64,000 nucleotides of DNA, from positions 1-64,000 of the forward strand of contig CADALE010000019.1 of assembly GCA_902788705.1 (NCBI GenBank), given 5' to 3'. Origin of the DNA: an uncultured Coriobacteriaceae bacterium. GTDB lineage: Bacteria > Actinomycetota > Coriobacteriia > Coriobacteriales > Atopobiaceae. Under the pieces are notes generated by a model. The model was not told the DNA's origin and made no database searches. It was given only the letters and a program-made list of their open reading frames with translations. Position numbers and translations under genes: made by a program. Shown here piece by piece: positions 36,918 through 45,254 of the stretch (positions within the stretch are counted from its first letter, which is position 1; each line of letters opens with the position of its first letter).

Positions 36918-37700
36918 CTACTTCAGGTAGCGATTGCGCAAATCTGCAAGAGCCGCTGCGTCAAGACCGTACTCCCCTTGGAGATACGCCTCGCGTGAGC
37001 CATAGCGCTCGTCCGCTGCTGCAAACGAGGCACGCAAGTCCGCCTCGTCCACACCGTTACGCTTGCCCCAAGTCGCCCGCTCCTCAACAGGCAACCACGC
37101 AGGCATGTCCTCCGGGCGCATGTTGATGATGGAGGCACGGTAGCGGTTGGTGAGCAGGAACTCGGCCACGATATCATCGTCATCCACACCCAAGATGGTA
37201 TAGACGAGCGCCGCGCACACGCCCGTGCGATCCTTACCCGCGCTGCAGTGGAAATAGAGGGGCAGCTGACCCATGCGCATACGCTCAACGAGAACGTGTA
37301 GGGCGGGGTTAGCAAACATCATCGACACATAGAGTCCGCGCATGAAGAGGCTCGGGTCCGTGATCGTCGCCAGGTGTCGTGCGATACCCGCAGGCGAAAA
37401 GTCCATCTCGGCACCATCGGGTTCATACATGCCCGACACGCGCAGATACTCAGCGCCAAAAGGAATGACGTCCTCCCTGCCCAAGAGCTCGCCTTCAGCC
37501 CGTAGGTCAAGAATGAGTCGTAGGTCAAGCGCCTGAAGTGCGGCGAATTCATCCGGAGTCAGGACGTTGAGCGCACTCCCGCGATAGAACAATCCGTGCC
37601 GTACTCGACGACCGTCTCGCGTACGCTGCCCACCCAAATCTCGCAGGTTCAGTTCGTCCTGAAAGCCTGGCACATAGCCCAGCGTCTCCTCTAATCGCAT
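36918..37700 (-). CDS. Tyrosine-specific protein phosphatase (Y_phosphatase3 type)
   Basis: A 260-residue dual-specificity/tyrosine phosphatase of family PF13350. It begins with the family signature NLRDLGGQRTRDGRRVRHGLFYRGSAL (read as NLRDLGGQ, then LFYRGSAL). The catalytic loop CSAGKDR spans Cys152 to Arg158 in YFHCSAGKDRTGV, a perfect CX5R. The ATG at 37700 has GCGGAGGAA ahead of it; a longer in-frame start at 37829 would overlap the radical SAM stop codon. It is the third gene of the minus-strand unit with the VYGPP peptide and radical SAM genes, about 125 bp after the latter. It may act on phosphotyrosine or phosphoinositides, or on the peptide product, which is a guess. Confidence 0.88.
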   Translation of the reverse strand: MRLEETLGYVPGFQDELNLRDLGGQRTRDGRRVRHGLFYRGSALNVLTPDEFAALQALDLRLILDLRAEGELLGREDVIPFGAEYLRVSGMYEPDGAEMDFSPAGIARHLATITDPSLFMRGLYVSMMFANPALHVLVERMRMGQLPLYFHCSAGKDRTGVCAALVYTILGVDDDDIVAEFLLTNRYRASIINMRPEDMPAWLPVEERATWGKRNGVDEADLRASFAAADERYGSREAYLQGEYGLDAAALADLRNRYLK

Positions 37701-37825
37701 GCGTTCCTCCGCGAACCAATATGTCTTCGAGCTATTGTGCCACAGAATGAATGGTAGCCATGAACAGGAGATGGGCCCACCTTCATCCTCAGAATCTGTG
37801 AGCTTGGTCACGAATCTACACGCCC

Positions 37826-38902
37826 TCATGAAAAGAGCGTGCCCCTGAAGCAGACCATGGGGCGATTGTGGTCGTAGTCCCAGCTATGATGGGCGTCCCC
37901 GCGGCAGAAACGCGCATGCTCGCAGGCGCGGCACTCCTCGTTGAGCTCGGAGAGGTCGCGGCGGAAGAATTCGAAACGCTTCTCCCACACATCACGCAGG
38001 CGATCGCGTCGTATGCTGCCTTGGATGGTCTCAGGTCTGCGCTCGATGTCCAAGCATGCCCCGATGTCGCCATTGGCCATGATGGAAGCCGTGTACACAC
38101 CCGCGTTGCAGAGCCAGTACCAGTCGCGCACCTCCGCCTCATAGTCGAGTCCCAGGTAGTGGCTACAGCCATACTCTAGCGGGTAACCCTGCTCACGCTT
38201 CTCACGGATGAAGCCAAAGAGGCGCCGATAGTCCTCGCGCGTGAGCATGAGGTCCGGTCGCAGAAGCGCGCGCCCGATAGGCTCGAGGTTGATGACGCGC
38301 CATGAGTCAATGTCTAGTCCGTCCATAATCCCGAACAGCTCATCGAGCTGGTCGATATTGCCGTGGTTCACTACGGTCGTTACCTGTACCGCCCGGAAGG
38401 CACCCACGTCGAGCAGGTTCTGTATCCCTGCCATGGCGCGGTCGTAGCCGCCCCGCAGGCCACGCAACTCGTCATGAGTCTCGCGTAGGCCATCGATGGA
38501 TACGGAGATGGTACCCATGCCTACCTCGGCTAGGCGTTGCGCGACCTCCGGCGTAATAAGCGTTGCATTGCTGGTCATGCCCCAGCGGAAGCCCTGCGCA
38601 TGGGCGTAGCTCATGATCTCAAAGAAGTCCCGGTTGAGCAGTGGCTCGCCACCCGTAATGCAGAGCTGGATGCGCTCGGATCCAAAGTCAGCCTTCACTT
38701 CGTCAACGATGCGAAGCCACTCCTCGCGCGAGAGTTCGTCGCCCCGTGCGGCTGTGCAGGAGCTGCCACAGTGGAAGCAATGCTCGTTGCACTGCAGCGT
38801 CAGCTCAAAGAAGAGTCGTCGCAGCTCAGGTGTATGGTAGAGCGTGCGTGTGTAGTCGGCAAGCTTGTTCAGATGGGCCGTTTTGATGGGGGTGAGGTCC
38901 AT
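37826..38902 (-). CDS. Radical SAM/SPASM protein, putative peptide-modifying enzyme
   Basis: A 358-residue protein. The radical SAM cluster motif is Cys38-x3-Cys42-x2-Cys45 (QCNEHCFHC) with GGEP at 84-87 for SAM binding. The C-terminal third carries a SPASM-type set of cysteines: CNAGVYTASIMANGDIGAC (CX12GX4C), then ECRACEHARFC and a final MVCF, which would bind one or two extra 4Fe-4S clusters. SPASM enzymes commonly modify ribosomal peptides by forming thioether, C-C or other bonds. Its gene starts 2 nt after the stop of the small VYGPP-repeat protein, strongly suggesting that protein is its substrate. No separate RRE/PqqD domain is visible. The exact chemistry is unknown. Confidence 0.9.
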   Translation of the reverse strand: MDLTPIKTAHLNKLADYTRTLYHTPELRRLFFELTLQCNEHCFHCGSSCTAARGDELSREEWLRIVDEVKADFGSERIQLCITGGEPLLNRDFFEIMSYAHAQGFRWGMTSNATLITPEVAQRLAEVGMGTISVSIDGLRETHDELRGLRGGYDRAMAGIQNLLDVGAFRAVQVTTVVNHGNIDQLDELFGIMDGLDIDSWRVINLEPIGRALLRPDLMLTREDYRRLFGFIREKREQGYPLEYGCSHYLGLDYEAEVRDWYWLCNAGVYTASIMANGDIGACLDIERRPETIQGSIRRDRLRDVWEKRFEFFRRDLSELNEECRACEHARFCRGDAHHSWDYDHNRPMVCFRGTLFS

Positions 38903-38904
38903 AG

Positions 38905-39222
38905 CTAGCCCGCAGGTGGCCCGTAGACGTCCATGAGCTCGTTTGCCGTGGGGTCGAAGTCGTCCTCGCCCTCGACCTGGCCGTCGTCGCCCTCGACCTG
39001 GCCGTCGTCGCCCTCTTCCTCGTAGCCAAAGTCCTCGGGAGGGCCATAGACATCGACGAGCCCGTTGTTGTCGGGATTGTACTCGGGCGGTGGCCCATAG
39101 ACGCCCTCAATCTCGTTATCAAAGGGCTCAAAGGGGTCGCAGCCCTTGATGGCCGCCGAGCCCGCTCCTATCGCCGCAAGAATACCTGCCGCCGTGAATG
39201 CTCTGCGCGTGAGTTTCTTCAT
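38905..39222 (-). CDS. Putative modified-peptide precursor with three VYGPP motifs
   Basis: A 105-residue protein. The first 25 residues (MKKLTRRAFTAAGILAAIGA) look like a Tat signal: a twin-arginine pair followed by a hydrophobic stretch, then a single Cys28 in AAIKGC, which is a poor lipobox because of the Lys. The rest is acidic and contains VYGPP three times (about 41-45, 58-62 and 99-103), the last two residues from the C-terminus, preceded each time by a small or acidic residue (EGVYGPP, VDVYGPP, MDVYGPP). Between them lies a 7-residue tandem repeat (GDDGQVE twice) encoded by two identical 21-bp units. The ATG at 39222 follows GGGGAGG. The radical SAM gene begins 2 nt after its stop. 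Confidence 0.8.
   Translation of the reverse strand: MKKLTRRAFTAAGILAAIGAGSAAIKGCDPFEPFDNEIEGVYGPPPEYNPDNNGLVDVYGPPEDFGYEEEGDDGQVEGDDGQVEGEDDFDPTANELMDVYGPPAG
38971..39012. repeat. Two identical 21-bp tandem units inside the precursor gene
   Basis: 38971-38991 and 38992-39012 are identical. Each encodes seven residues of the acidic linker of the VYGPP protein. A further partial unit precedes them. It suggests recent in-frame slippage in a low-constraint spacer. Confidence 0.85.
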
Positions 39223-39337
39223 GGGCACCTCCCCGCAACCGTCTTATCCGATTGTATTGCGTGCTCAAGCTTCTTGACAAGATGCCGAGGGGCCATCCAC
39301 GAGGACAGGGCGCGGGCCGATGCGGACAGTGGGGATG

Positions 39338-39423
39338 CGGACAGTGGGGACGTAGCACTTTGTCCGCGCTAGCCCATTTGTTCTGTGCTTGGCGCGGACA
39401 AAGTGCTACGTCCCCACTGTCCG
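39338..39423. repeat. Palindromic intergenic repeat, copy 2 (32-bp arms)
   Basis: Arms 39338-39369 and 39392-39423 are perfect 32-bp reverse complements; the 22-nt loop ends TTCTGTGCTTG, like copy 1. It lies between the end of oppF (39441) and the start of the VYGPP precursor (39222), both on the minus strand, so it could terminate the opp transcript. A partial extra arm unit precedes it at 39322-39337. Confidence 0.88.
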
Positions 39424-39440
39424 TCCGTCCCCCTGCTGCG

Positions 39441-40361
39441 TCACGCAGTCCAGCGGGCAAGCTCCTCGTCAGTGGCAAGCACGCGATGCGTGCCCTCAAG
39501 CTGGTGCTCGGTTCCCTGCGAGTAGTCCACGCCCTCGGCCTTGCGGTCGTAGGCAATGGAGTGGCGACGCTTCTCGATCTCGGGATTGGGGATGGGCACC
39601 GCCGAAAGCAGGCTCTTGGTGTAGGGATGCACCGGGTTGGCAAAGATCTCCTCGGTGGTGCCGGTCTCCACCATATAGCCCAGGTGCAGCACGCCGATGC
39701 GATCGGAGATGTACTTCACCATCGAGAGGTCGTGCGCAATGAACAGGTACGCGCAGCCCGTGCTGTCCTGGATGTCCTTCATCAGGTTCACGACCTGCGC
39801 CTGAATGGACACGTCCAGCGCCGAGATGCACTCGTCGGCGATGATCAGCTTGGGGTTCATCACCAGGGCTCGCGCGATGCCCACGCGCTGGCGCTGGCCG
39901 CCCGAGAACTGGTGCGGGTAGCGCTCGGCATGCGCCTGCGAGAGGCCCACCTTGTCCAGCATCTCGGCCACGGCGGCGTCGCGCTCGGCCGTGCTCGAGA
40001 AGCGGTGATGGATGTCGAGGCCCTCGCCGATGATGTCGCCCACCTTCTTGCGGGGGTTCAGGCTGCTCATCGGGTCCTGGAAGATCATCTGCATGTCCTC
40101 GCGCAGCATCTTCTCGGTGGCGCGGTCAAGCTTGCCGGCAATCTCCTTGCCCTCGAACTTGATGCTGCCCGACGTGGGGTCGTACAGGCGGATGATGCTG
40201 CGGCCGATGGTGGTCTTGCCCGAGCCGGACTCGCCCACCAGACCGTAGGTCTCGCCGGGATAGATGTCGAACGACACGCCGTTCACGGCTTTCACCGTAA
40301 ACGTGCGCGACACGCGGAAGTGCTGGGTGAGGTCCCTCACCTGCAGAAGCGGCTCGCTCAT
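39441..40361 (-). CDS. oppF: Oligopeptide ABC transporter, ATP-binding protein (OppF type)
   Basis: A 306-residue ATPase. Walker A is GESGSGKTT (about 40-48), the signature FSGGQRQRVGIARAL, Walker B LIIADECISALD and the H-loop FIAHDLSMV. The C-terminal oligopeptide-transporter extension with HPYTKSLLSAVPIP identifies the Opp/Dpp group. Its start overlaps the oppD stop by ATGA. It is the last gene of the five-gene opp operon transcribed leftward. Confidence 0.93.
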   Translation of the reverse strand: MSEPLLQVRDLTQHFRVSRTFTVKAVNGVSFDIYPGETYGLVGESGSGKTTIGRSIIRLYDPTSGSIKFEGKEIAGKLDRATEKMLREDMQMIFQDPMSSLNPRKKVGDIIGEGLDIHHRFSSTAERDAAVAEMLDKVGLSQAHAERYPHQFSGGQRQRVGIARALVMNPKLIIADECISALDVSIQAQVVNLMKDIQDSTGCAYLFIAHDLSMVKYISDRIGVLHLGYMVETGTTEEIFANPVHPYTKSLLSAVPIPNPEIEKRRHSIAYDRKAEGVDYSQGTEHQLEGTHRVLATDEELARWTA

Positions 40362-41443
40362 AGGTACTTCTCAGCCTCCTTCCGCGCGCGCTCGAGGCGC
40401 GCCTTAAGCTCGGGCGGCATCTCCACGGCAGGTGCGCTGGGATGCAGCAGCCACGTGGCCGCATAGTGGGTCTCGCTCACCTTGAACATGGGCGGCTCGG
40501 CCTTCTCGTCAATCTTGAGCGCGTAGGCGTTGCGCGGTGCGAAGGCGTCGCCCACAGGCTCGTGCAGCAGGTTGGGAGGGCTGCCCGGGATGGACGCCAG
40601 GCGGTCGTCGTCGGTCTCCAGGTCGGGCATGGCCGCCAGCAGGCCCCAGGTGTAGGGGTGCTTGGGCTCGTAGAAGATCTCGTTGACGTTGCCCACCTCG
40701 ATGATGCGGCCGGCATACATGACGTTGACGTAATCGGCCACCTTGGCAACCACGCCCAGGTCGTGCGTGATGTAGATGACCGAAAGGCCCATGCGCGACT
40801 GGATGTCCTTGATCAGCTCGAGGATGCGCGCCTGGATGGTCACGTCGAGGGCCGTGGTGGGCTCGTCGCAGATGAGGATGTCGGGGTCGGAGGCCAGGGC
40901 GATGGCGATGACCACGCGCTGGCGCATGCCGCCCGACAGCTGGTGCGGGTAGTTCTTCATGCGCTTCTCGGCGTGGGTGATGCCCACCAGCTCGAGCAGC
41001 TCGAGCGCACGCGCATAGGCGGTCGCCTTGTCCACCTTCTTGTGCAGGAGGATGCCCTCCATGATCTGCTTGCCGATGGTCATGGTGGGGTCAAGGCTGG
41101 TCATGGGGTCTTGGAACACCATGGCGATGCGACGCCCGTTGATGGTGCGGCGCAGCTCGCGCTTGGAAAGGGCCAGCAGGTCGACGACGCGCTCGGAGCC
41201 GTCGTCCTCACGCAGACGGTACAGGATCTGGCCGCTGTTGATGGTGGCGTTGCCGTCCAGCAGGCCCACGGCCGCCTTCACCGTGACCGACTTGCCCGAA
41301 CCTGACTCGCCCACGATGGCAACGGTCTCGCCCTTCTGCAGGTCGAGGTTGACGCCGCGGATGGCGTGCACCACGCCCGCATTGGTGCGGAAGGATATGT
41401 CAAGGTCAACAAACTGCAGGATGGCCTTCTCGTTCATCTCCAT
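40358..41443 (-). CDS. oppD: Oligopeptide ABC transporter, ATP-binding protein (OppD type)
   Basis: A 361-residue ATPase paired with OppF. Walker [10 protein letters not shown], signature [15 protein letters not shown], Walker [14 protein letters not shown] and ITHDLGVVA are seen. The C-terminal region with [15 protein letters not shown] and [20 protein letters not shown] is the Opp/Dpp domain, though the usual cysteines of that region are absent. AAGGAGGTG precedes the ATG. It follows oppC by 12 bp. Confidence 0.93.
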   Translation of the reverse strand: MEMNEKAILQFVDLDISFRTNAGVVHAIRGVNLDLQKGETVAIVGESGSGKSVTVKAAVGLLDGNATINSGQILYRLREDDGSERVVDLLALSKRELRRTINGRRIAMVFQDPMTSLDPTMTIGKQIMEGILLHKKVDKATAYARALELLELVGITHAEKRMKNYPHQLSGGMRQRVVIAIALASDPDILICDEPTTALDVTIQARILELIKDIQSRMGLSVIYITHDLGVVAKVADYVNVMYAGRIIEVGNVNEIFYEPKHPYTWGLLAAMPDLETDDDRLASIPGSPPNLLHEPVGDAFAPRNAYALKIDEKAEPPMFKVSETHYAATWLLHPSAPAVEMPPELKARLERARKEAEKYL

Positions 41444-41455
41444 GTGCGCACCTCC

Positions 41456-42451
41456 TTACATGTCTTCCAGCTTGGGCGCGAGCGCCTCGCGGAAGCCGTC
41501 GCCGATGAAGTTGAACCCCAGCATCTGCAGGGCCAGCACCACGATGGGCGCCAGAATCTGGTACGGCAGCGTGGTGATGTTGTTGAAGCCGCTCTCGATG
41601 AGCGAGCCAATGGAGCACTGCGGCAGCATGATGCCCACGCCCACGAACGACAGGAACGCCTCGGTGAAGATGGCCGTGGGGATGGAGAACATCATCTGCG
41701 TGATGATCGGGCCGATGGTGTTGGGCAGGATCTGGGTGAAGATGATGTGCATGCTGTGCGCGCCAAGCGTGCGGCTGGCCAGCACGTACTCCTGCTCCTT
41801 GATGCGCAGCATCTCGGCGCGGGCGATCTTGCTCATGCCGATCCATTCGGTAAGCAGCAGCGCCACGATGACGAGGCCGATGCCCTTGGGCATGAAGATG
41901 GCCAGCACCGACACGATGACGAGGCGCGGGATGGAGTTGGCGATCTCGACGATGCGCTGCATGATGTTGTCGACCGCACCGCCGAAGTAGCCCGAGATGA
42001 GGCCGTAGCTCATGCCGATGATCATGTCGATGAAGATGGTCACGAAGGCGATGAGCAGCGACACGCGCGCGCCCTGCCAGGTGCGCGTCCAGAGGTCGCG
42101 GCCCAGCGCGTCGGTGCCGAAGAGGAACATCTTGTCGGCAAAGGGCCCGTCGCCGCCCAAGCCAAGCTGTGGCGAGATGCCCTTGGCCACGACCTCCTTG
42201 CCCGCCTCGTCCACGTAGCTCACGATGTCGCGGTAGCCATACGGGCTCAGGATGGGGCCAAAGATGGCCAGCACGACGATGGCGCCCACGATGACGAGGC
42301 CCGCCATTGCGCGGCGGTTGCGAAGGAAGTGGATGGCCACGCCCTTCCAATAGCTCATCGAGGCGAAGTTTTTGTCGGTGGTGATGTCGCGTCCCTCGAG
42401 GAACTCGAAGTCCTCGGCGGTGGGGACGTATGCGGTGGCGTCAGCCATCAT
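41456..42451 (-). CDS. oppC: Oligopeptide ABC transporter, permease (OppC type)
   Basis: A 331-residue membrane protein. It has an N-terminal cytoplasmic stretch, the first membrane segment MAGLVIVGAIVVLAIFGPIL, then DALGRDLWTRTWQGARVSL, a hallmark of the OppC/DppC family. The ATPase-docking loop is RTLGAHSMHIIFTQILPN. A pair of ATGs (42451 and 42448) gives a two-way start choice; the first overlaps the oppB stop. Confidence 0.93.
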   Translation of the reverse strand: MMADATAYVPTAEDFEFLEGRDITTDKNFASMSYWKGVAIHFLRNRRAMAGLVIVGAIVVLAIFGPILSPYGYRDIVSYVDEAGKEVVAKGISPQLGLGGDGPFADKMFLFGTDALGRDLWTRTWQGARVSLLIAFVTIFIDMIIGMSYGLISGYFGGAVDNIMQRIVEIANSIPRLVIVSVLAIFMPKGIGLVIVALLLTEWIGMSKIARAEMLRIKEQEYVLASRTLGAHSMHIIFTQILPNTIGPIITQMMFSIPTAIFTEAFLSFVGVGIMLPQCSIGSLIESGFNNITTLPYQILAPIVVLALQMLGFNFIGDGFREALAPKLEDM

Positions 42452-43404
42452 CCCTCCCTCCCCTCGCCACGGTGGGTGGCCACGCGGATGCGCGGGTCGA
42501 GCACGCCGTACAGGATGTCAACCGCCAGCATGATGCCGATGTACAGCGCCGAGTACAGGATGCCCAGCGCCAGCACGTAGTTGTAGTCCACGCCCTCGCC
42601 GGCGATGGCGTCCACCATCAGCTTGCCGATGCCGTTGATGCCATAAATCTTCTCGATGACCAGGGCGCCGGTAAGCAGGTCAACCACAAGCGGCGCCAGC
42701 ACCGTAACGATGGGGATCAGCGCGTTGCGCAGGATGTGGCGCAGCACGAGCGTGGAGCCGTACATGCCCTTGCTCTCGGCCAGGTGCACGTAGTCGCTGT
42801 CCATGACCTCCACCATCTCGTTGCGCGTGAAGCGGGCCACCGTGGACATCGTAAAGAGCGACAGCGACGTGGCAGGCAGCACCGACGAGTACAGGAAGCG
42901 CGACGTGTCAAAGAAGTACGGGAAGAGCTGCACCTTATACGACAGGAAGTACTGCAGGAAGATGAGGAAGACGTATCCCGGCACGCACACGCCCAAGATG
43001 GAGAACACCGTGCAGAAGCCGTCGATGAACGTGCCCTTGTTGAGCGCGGCGGTGATGCCCAGAAGCAGCCCGACGGCCGTGCCCATCAGGATGGCGATGC
43101 CACCGATCTTGAAGGAGTTCTTGATGCACTGGCCCAGCACGGTCTTGATGGGGGCGCCATAGTAGAGCGAGGTGCCCTTGCCAAAGTCGCCATGGGCGAG
43201 GCCGACGAGGTAGCGGCCGAACTGCACGAGTATCGGGTCATCAAGGCCCATCTCGGCGCGCTTGTTGGCTATCTGCTCGGCGCTCATGCGCTCGGACGGG
43301 AAGGGGTTTCCCGGCATGATGCGCACCAGCACGAACAGCATGAAGATGATGAGAAATAGTGTCAACAGCGCGAGTCCGATGCGTTTGAGGATGTACTTCG
43401 ACAT
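42448..43404 (-). CDS. oppB: Oligopeptide ABC transporter, permease (OppB type)
   Basis: A 318-residue membrane protein starting MSKYILKRIGLALLTLFLII, which is the typical OppB/DppB first helix, followed by the periplasmic domain with MPGNPFP. The docking loop reads AESKGMYGSTLVLRHILRNALIP. It overlaps oppC by four bases. A 128-bp gap with a hairpin separates it from oppA. Confidence 0.93.
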   Translation of the reverse strand: MSKYILKRIGLALLTLFLIIFMLFVLVRIMPGNPFPSERMSAEQIANKRAEMGLDDPILVQFGRYLVGLAHGDFGKGTSLYYGAPIKTVLGQCIKNSFKIGGIAILMGTAVGLLLGITAALNKGTFIDGFCTVFSILGVCVPGYVFLIFLQYFLSYKVQLFPYFFDTSRFLYSSVLPATSLSLFTMSTVARFTRNEMVEVMDSDYVHLAESKGMYGSTLVLRHILRNALIPIVTVLAPLVVDLLTGALVIEKIYGINGIGKLMVDAIAGEGVDYNYVLALGILYSALYIGIMLAVDILYGVLDPRIRVATHRGEGREG

Positions 43405-43470
43405 GGGGGACTCTTCTCTAGGCGGCGGGGCGCAAAAGGCGGCCTTGCGGCCGCGCCCCTTCAGATGCGT

Positions 43471-43507
43471 GGCGGGGCCATCGGTAGCGCCTACCTCTGG
43501 CCCCGCC
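43471..43507 (-). promoter_or_regulatory. Hairpin between oppA and oppB
   Basis: GGCGGGGCCA (43471-43480) pairs with TGGCCCCGCC (43498-43507) over 17 nt. A second GC-rich self-complementary stretch lies at 43434-43456. In binding-protein operons such a stem after the first gene usually slows 3' decay or partly stops transcription so the binding protein is made in excess. No T run is seen. Confidence 0.5.
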
Positions 43508-43532
43508 GCAAGACGAACGATTGCGTACGGCC

Positions 43533-45254
43533 CTATGCCTTGGTCGCGGTCTTGTACACGCGGTTCAGCGCGACCGGGTGGAAGTCGACGCCCTCAACGC
43601 CAGCGGCGATGAGGTTGGCGTTGGCCTTGGTGTACAGCGGGGCGATGACGGCCTCCTGCATAACCAGGGTCTCGGCGTCGTAGAGGGCAGCCCAGCGGGC
43701 GTCATAGTCGGTGATGTAGGCACCGGTGACGCAGTCGGCGATGAGCTTGTCGTACTCGGCGTTGCTCCAGAAGCCGTAGTTGTTGGAGTTGTTGGTGATC
43801 CACATGCCCAGGTAGGTCATGGGGTCGGCGTAGTCGGGCCCCCAGCGGGTGAGCGCCACGTCGTAGTTGTCGTTCTGCATCTTGTCGAGACGCTCGGCCT
43901 TGGTCATGCCCTGGAGGTTGAGCGTGATGCCCGCGAGGGCGCCCTCGACCTGCTCCTTGATGGCCTGGGCAACCTTGGTGACCTCGTCGCCCTCGTTGTT
44001 GCCGTAGATCATCGTGAACTCGAAGGTGTCGACGCCCAGCTCCTTCTTGGCGTCCTCGAAGAACTTCTGCGCGCGCTCGACGTCGTAGCCGATGAAGTCG
44101 GCGAACTTGGTCTGGTCGGCCGAGAAGTCCTCGCCGGTGGTGGCGCTGGCGGCAAACTGCGGCGGCACGGCGGTGTAGGTGGCCAGCGAGCCATCCTGCA
44201 CGTAGTTGTCCACGAGGGACTCGCGGTCGATGGCGTTGGAGATGGCGAGGCGCAGGTTGGCGTTGGCAAGCATGCCGCCCTGGGCGTTGTTGGTGGTCTG
44301 CGAGAAGGAGAGGTACCACATGTAGCCGGCGCCGGTCACCTTGAGGTACTGGGAGAGGTCGGCGTCAGCCTCGACGGCCGCGACCTGGTCGCCGTTGACC
44401 ATGACGATGTCCAGCGAGCCGTTCTTGAAGGCGGTGAGGGCGCTGTCGGAGGAACCAACCACCTGATAGGTGATGCCGGGCAGCGAGATGGCGTCGGCGT
44501 TCCAGTAGTCGGGGTTCTTGGTGACGGTGAGGTTGGCGGTGCCGGGCAGGTAGTCGCTCAGCACGAACGCGCCGCAGGACAGGAAGGTGTCCGGGCTGGT
44601 GCCGTAGGTGCCATCCTCGAGGCCGGTGTAGAACTCCTCGTTGATGGGATAGAAGGTGGGGAAGTACATCAGCGACGGGAAGAAGGACACGGGCACCTCG
44701 AGCTCGACCACGAGGGTCTTGTCGTCCTGGGCGGTGACGCCAAGGGTGGTAGTGTCGGACTGCTCGCCGGAGACGATGGCGGCGGCACCCTTGATGTTGC
44801 CGATCTCGTCCATCATGTAGGCGTACTCGCCAGCGTTCTGGCAGATGCGGCGCCAAGCGAACACGAAGTCGTTGGCAGTGACGGGGGTGCCGTTGCTCCA
44901 CTGGGCATCGCGCAGGTGGAAGGTGTACACGGTGCCATCGTCAGACAGGTCGTAGCTCTCGGCCAGGGCGGGCACGGCCGCGCCGTCGGCGTCCATCTGC
45001 ATGAGGCCATCGATGCAGTCGGCGATGACCTCGAACGAGTCGCCGTCGGTGGCGAGGTCGGTATCGAGGCTCATGACGTTGGTGTACAGCATGACGCCCA
45101 GGTTGGAGCCACCAGCTGCGGCCTCTCCGCCATCGGCAGCGGGGGCCTCGGAGCCGCCGTCGCTGCTGCTGCCGCCACCGCAGGCGGCCAGGAACAGCGA
45201 TGCCGCGGTTCCGCCGGCAACGCCGAGGAACGAACGACGATTGAGGTTCTTCAT
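43533..45254 (-). CDS. oppA: Oligopeptide ABC transporter, substrate-binding lipoprotein
   Basis: A 573-residue exported protein of family PF00496. The N-terminus MKNLNRRSFLGVAGGTAASL has a twin-arginine motif and is followed by the lipobox LAAC with Cys26, then a Gly/Ser-rich linker. The mature part shows the family pattern LAESYDLSDDGTVYTFHLRD and later FRLAISNAIDRE-like LRLAISNAIDRESLV. It starts at 45254 behind AGGGAGAAACGT. It is the first gene of oppA-B-C-D-F. Confidence 0.95.
   Translation of the reverse strand: MKNLNRRSFLGVAGGTAASLFLAACGGGSSSDGGSEAPAADGGEAAAGGSNLGVMLYTNVMSLDTDLATDGDSFEVIADCIDGLMQMDADGAAVPALAESYDLSDDGTVYTFHLRDAQWSNGTPVTANDFVFAWRRICQNAGEYAYMMDEIGNIKGAAAIVSGEQSDTTTLGVTAQDDKTLVVELEVPVSFFPSLMYFPTFYPINEEFYTGLEDGTYGTSPDTFLSCGAFVLSDYLPGTANLTVTKNPDYWNADAISLPGITYQVVGSSDSALTAFKNGSLDIVMVNGDQVAAVEADADLSQYLKVTGAGYMWYLSFSQTTNNAQGGMLANANLRLAISNAIDRESLVDNYVQDGSLATYTAVPPQFAASATTGEDFSADQTKFADFIGYDVERAQKFFEDAKKELGVDTFEFTMIYGNNEGDEVTKVAQAIKEQVEGALAGITLNLQGMTKAERLDKMQNDNYDVALTRWGPDYADPMTYLGMWITNNSNNYGFWSNAEYDKLIADCVTGAYITDYDARWAALYDAETLVMQEAVIAPLYTKANANLIAAGVEGVDFHPVALNRVYKTATKA

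Noticed and set aside
39252..40466. 404-residue plus-strand frame opposite oppF/oppD
   Set aside because: Antisense of two well-supported ATPase genes and made of His/Leu/Ala/Val-rich sequence.
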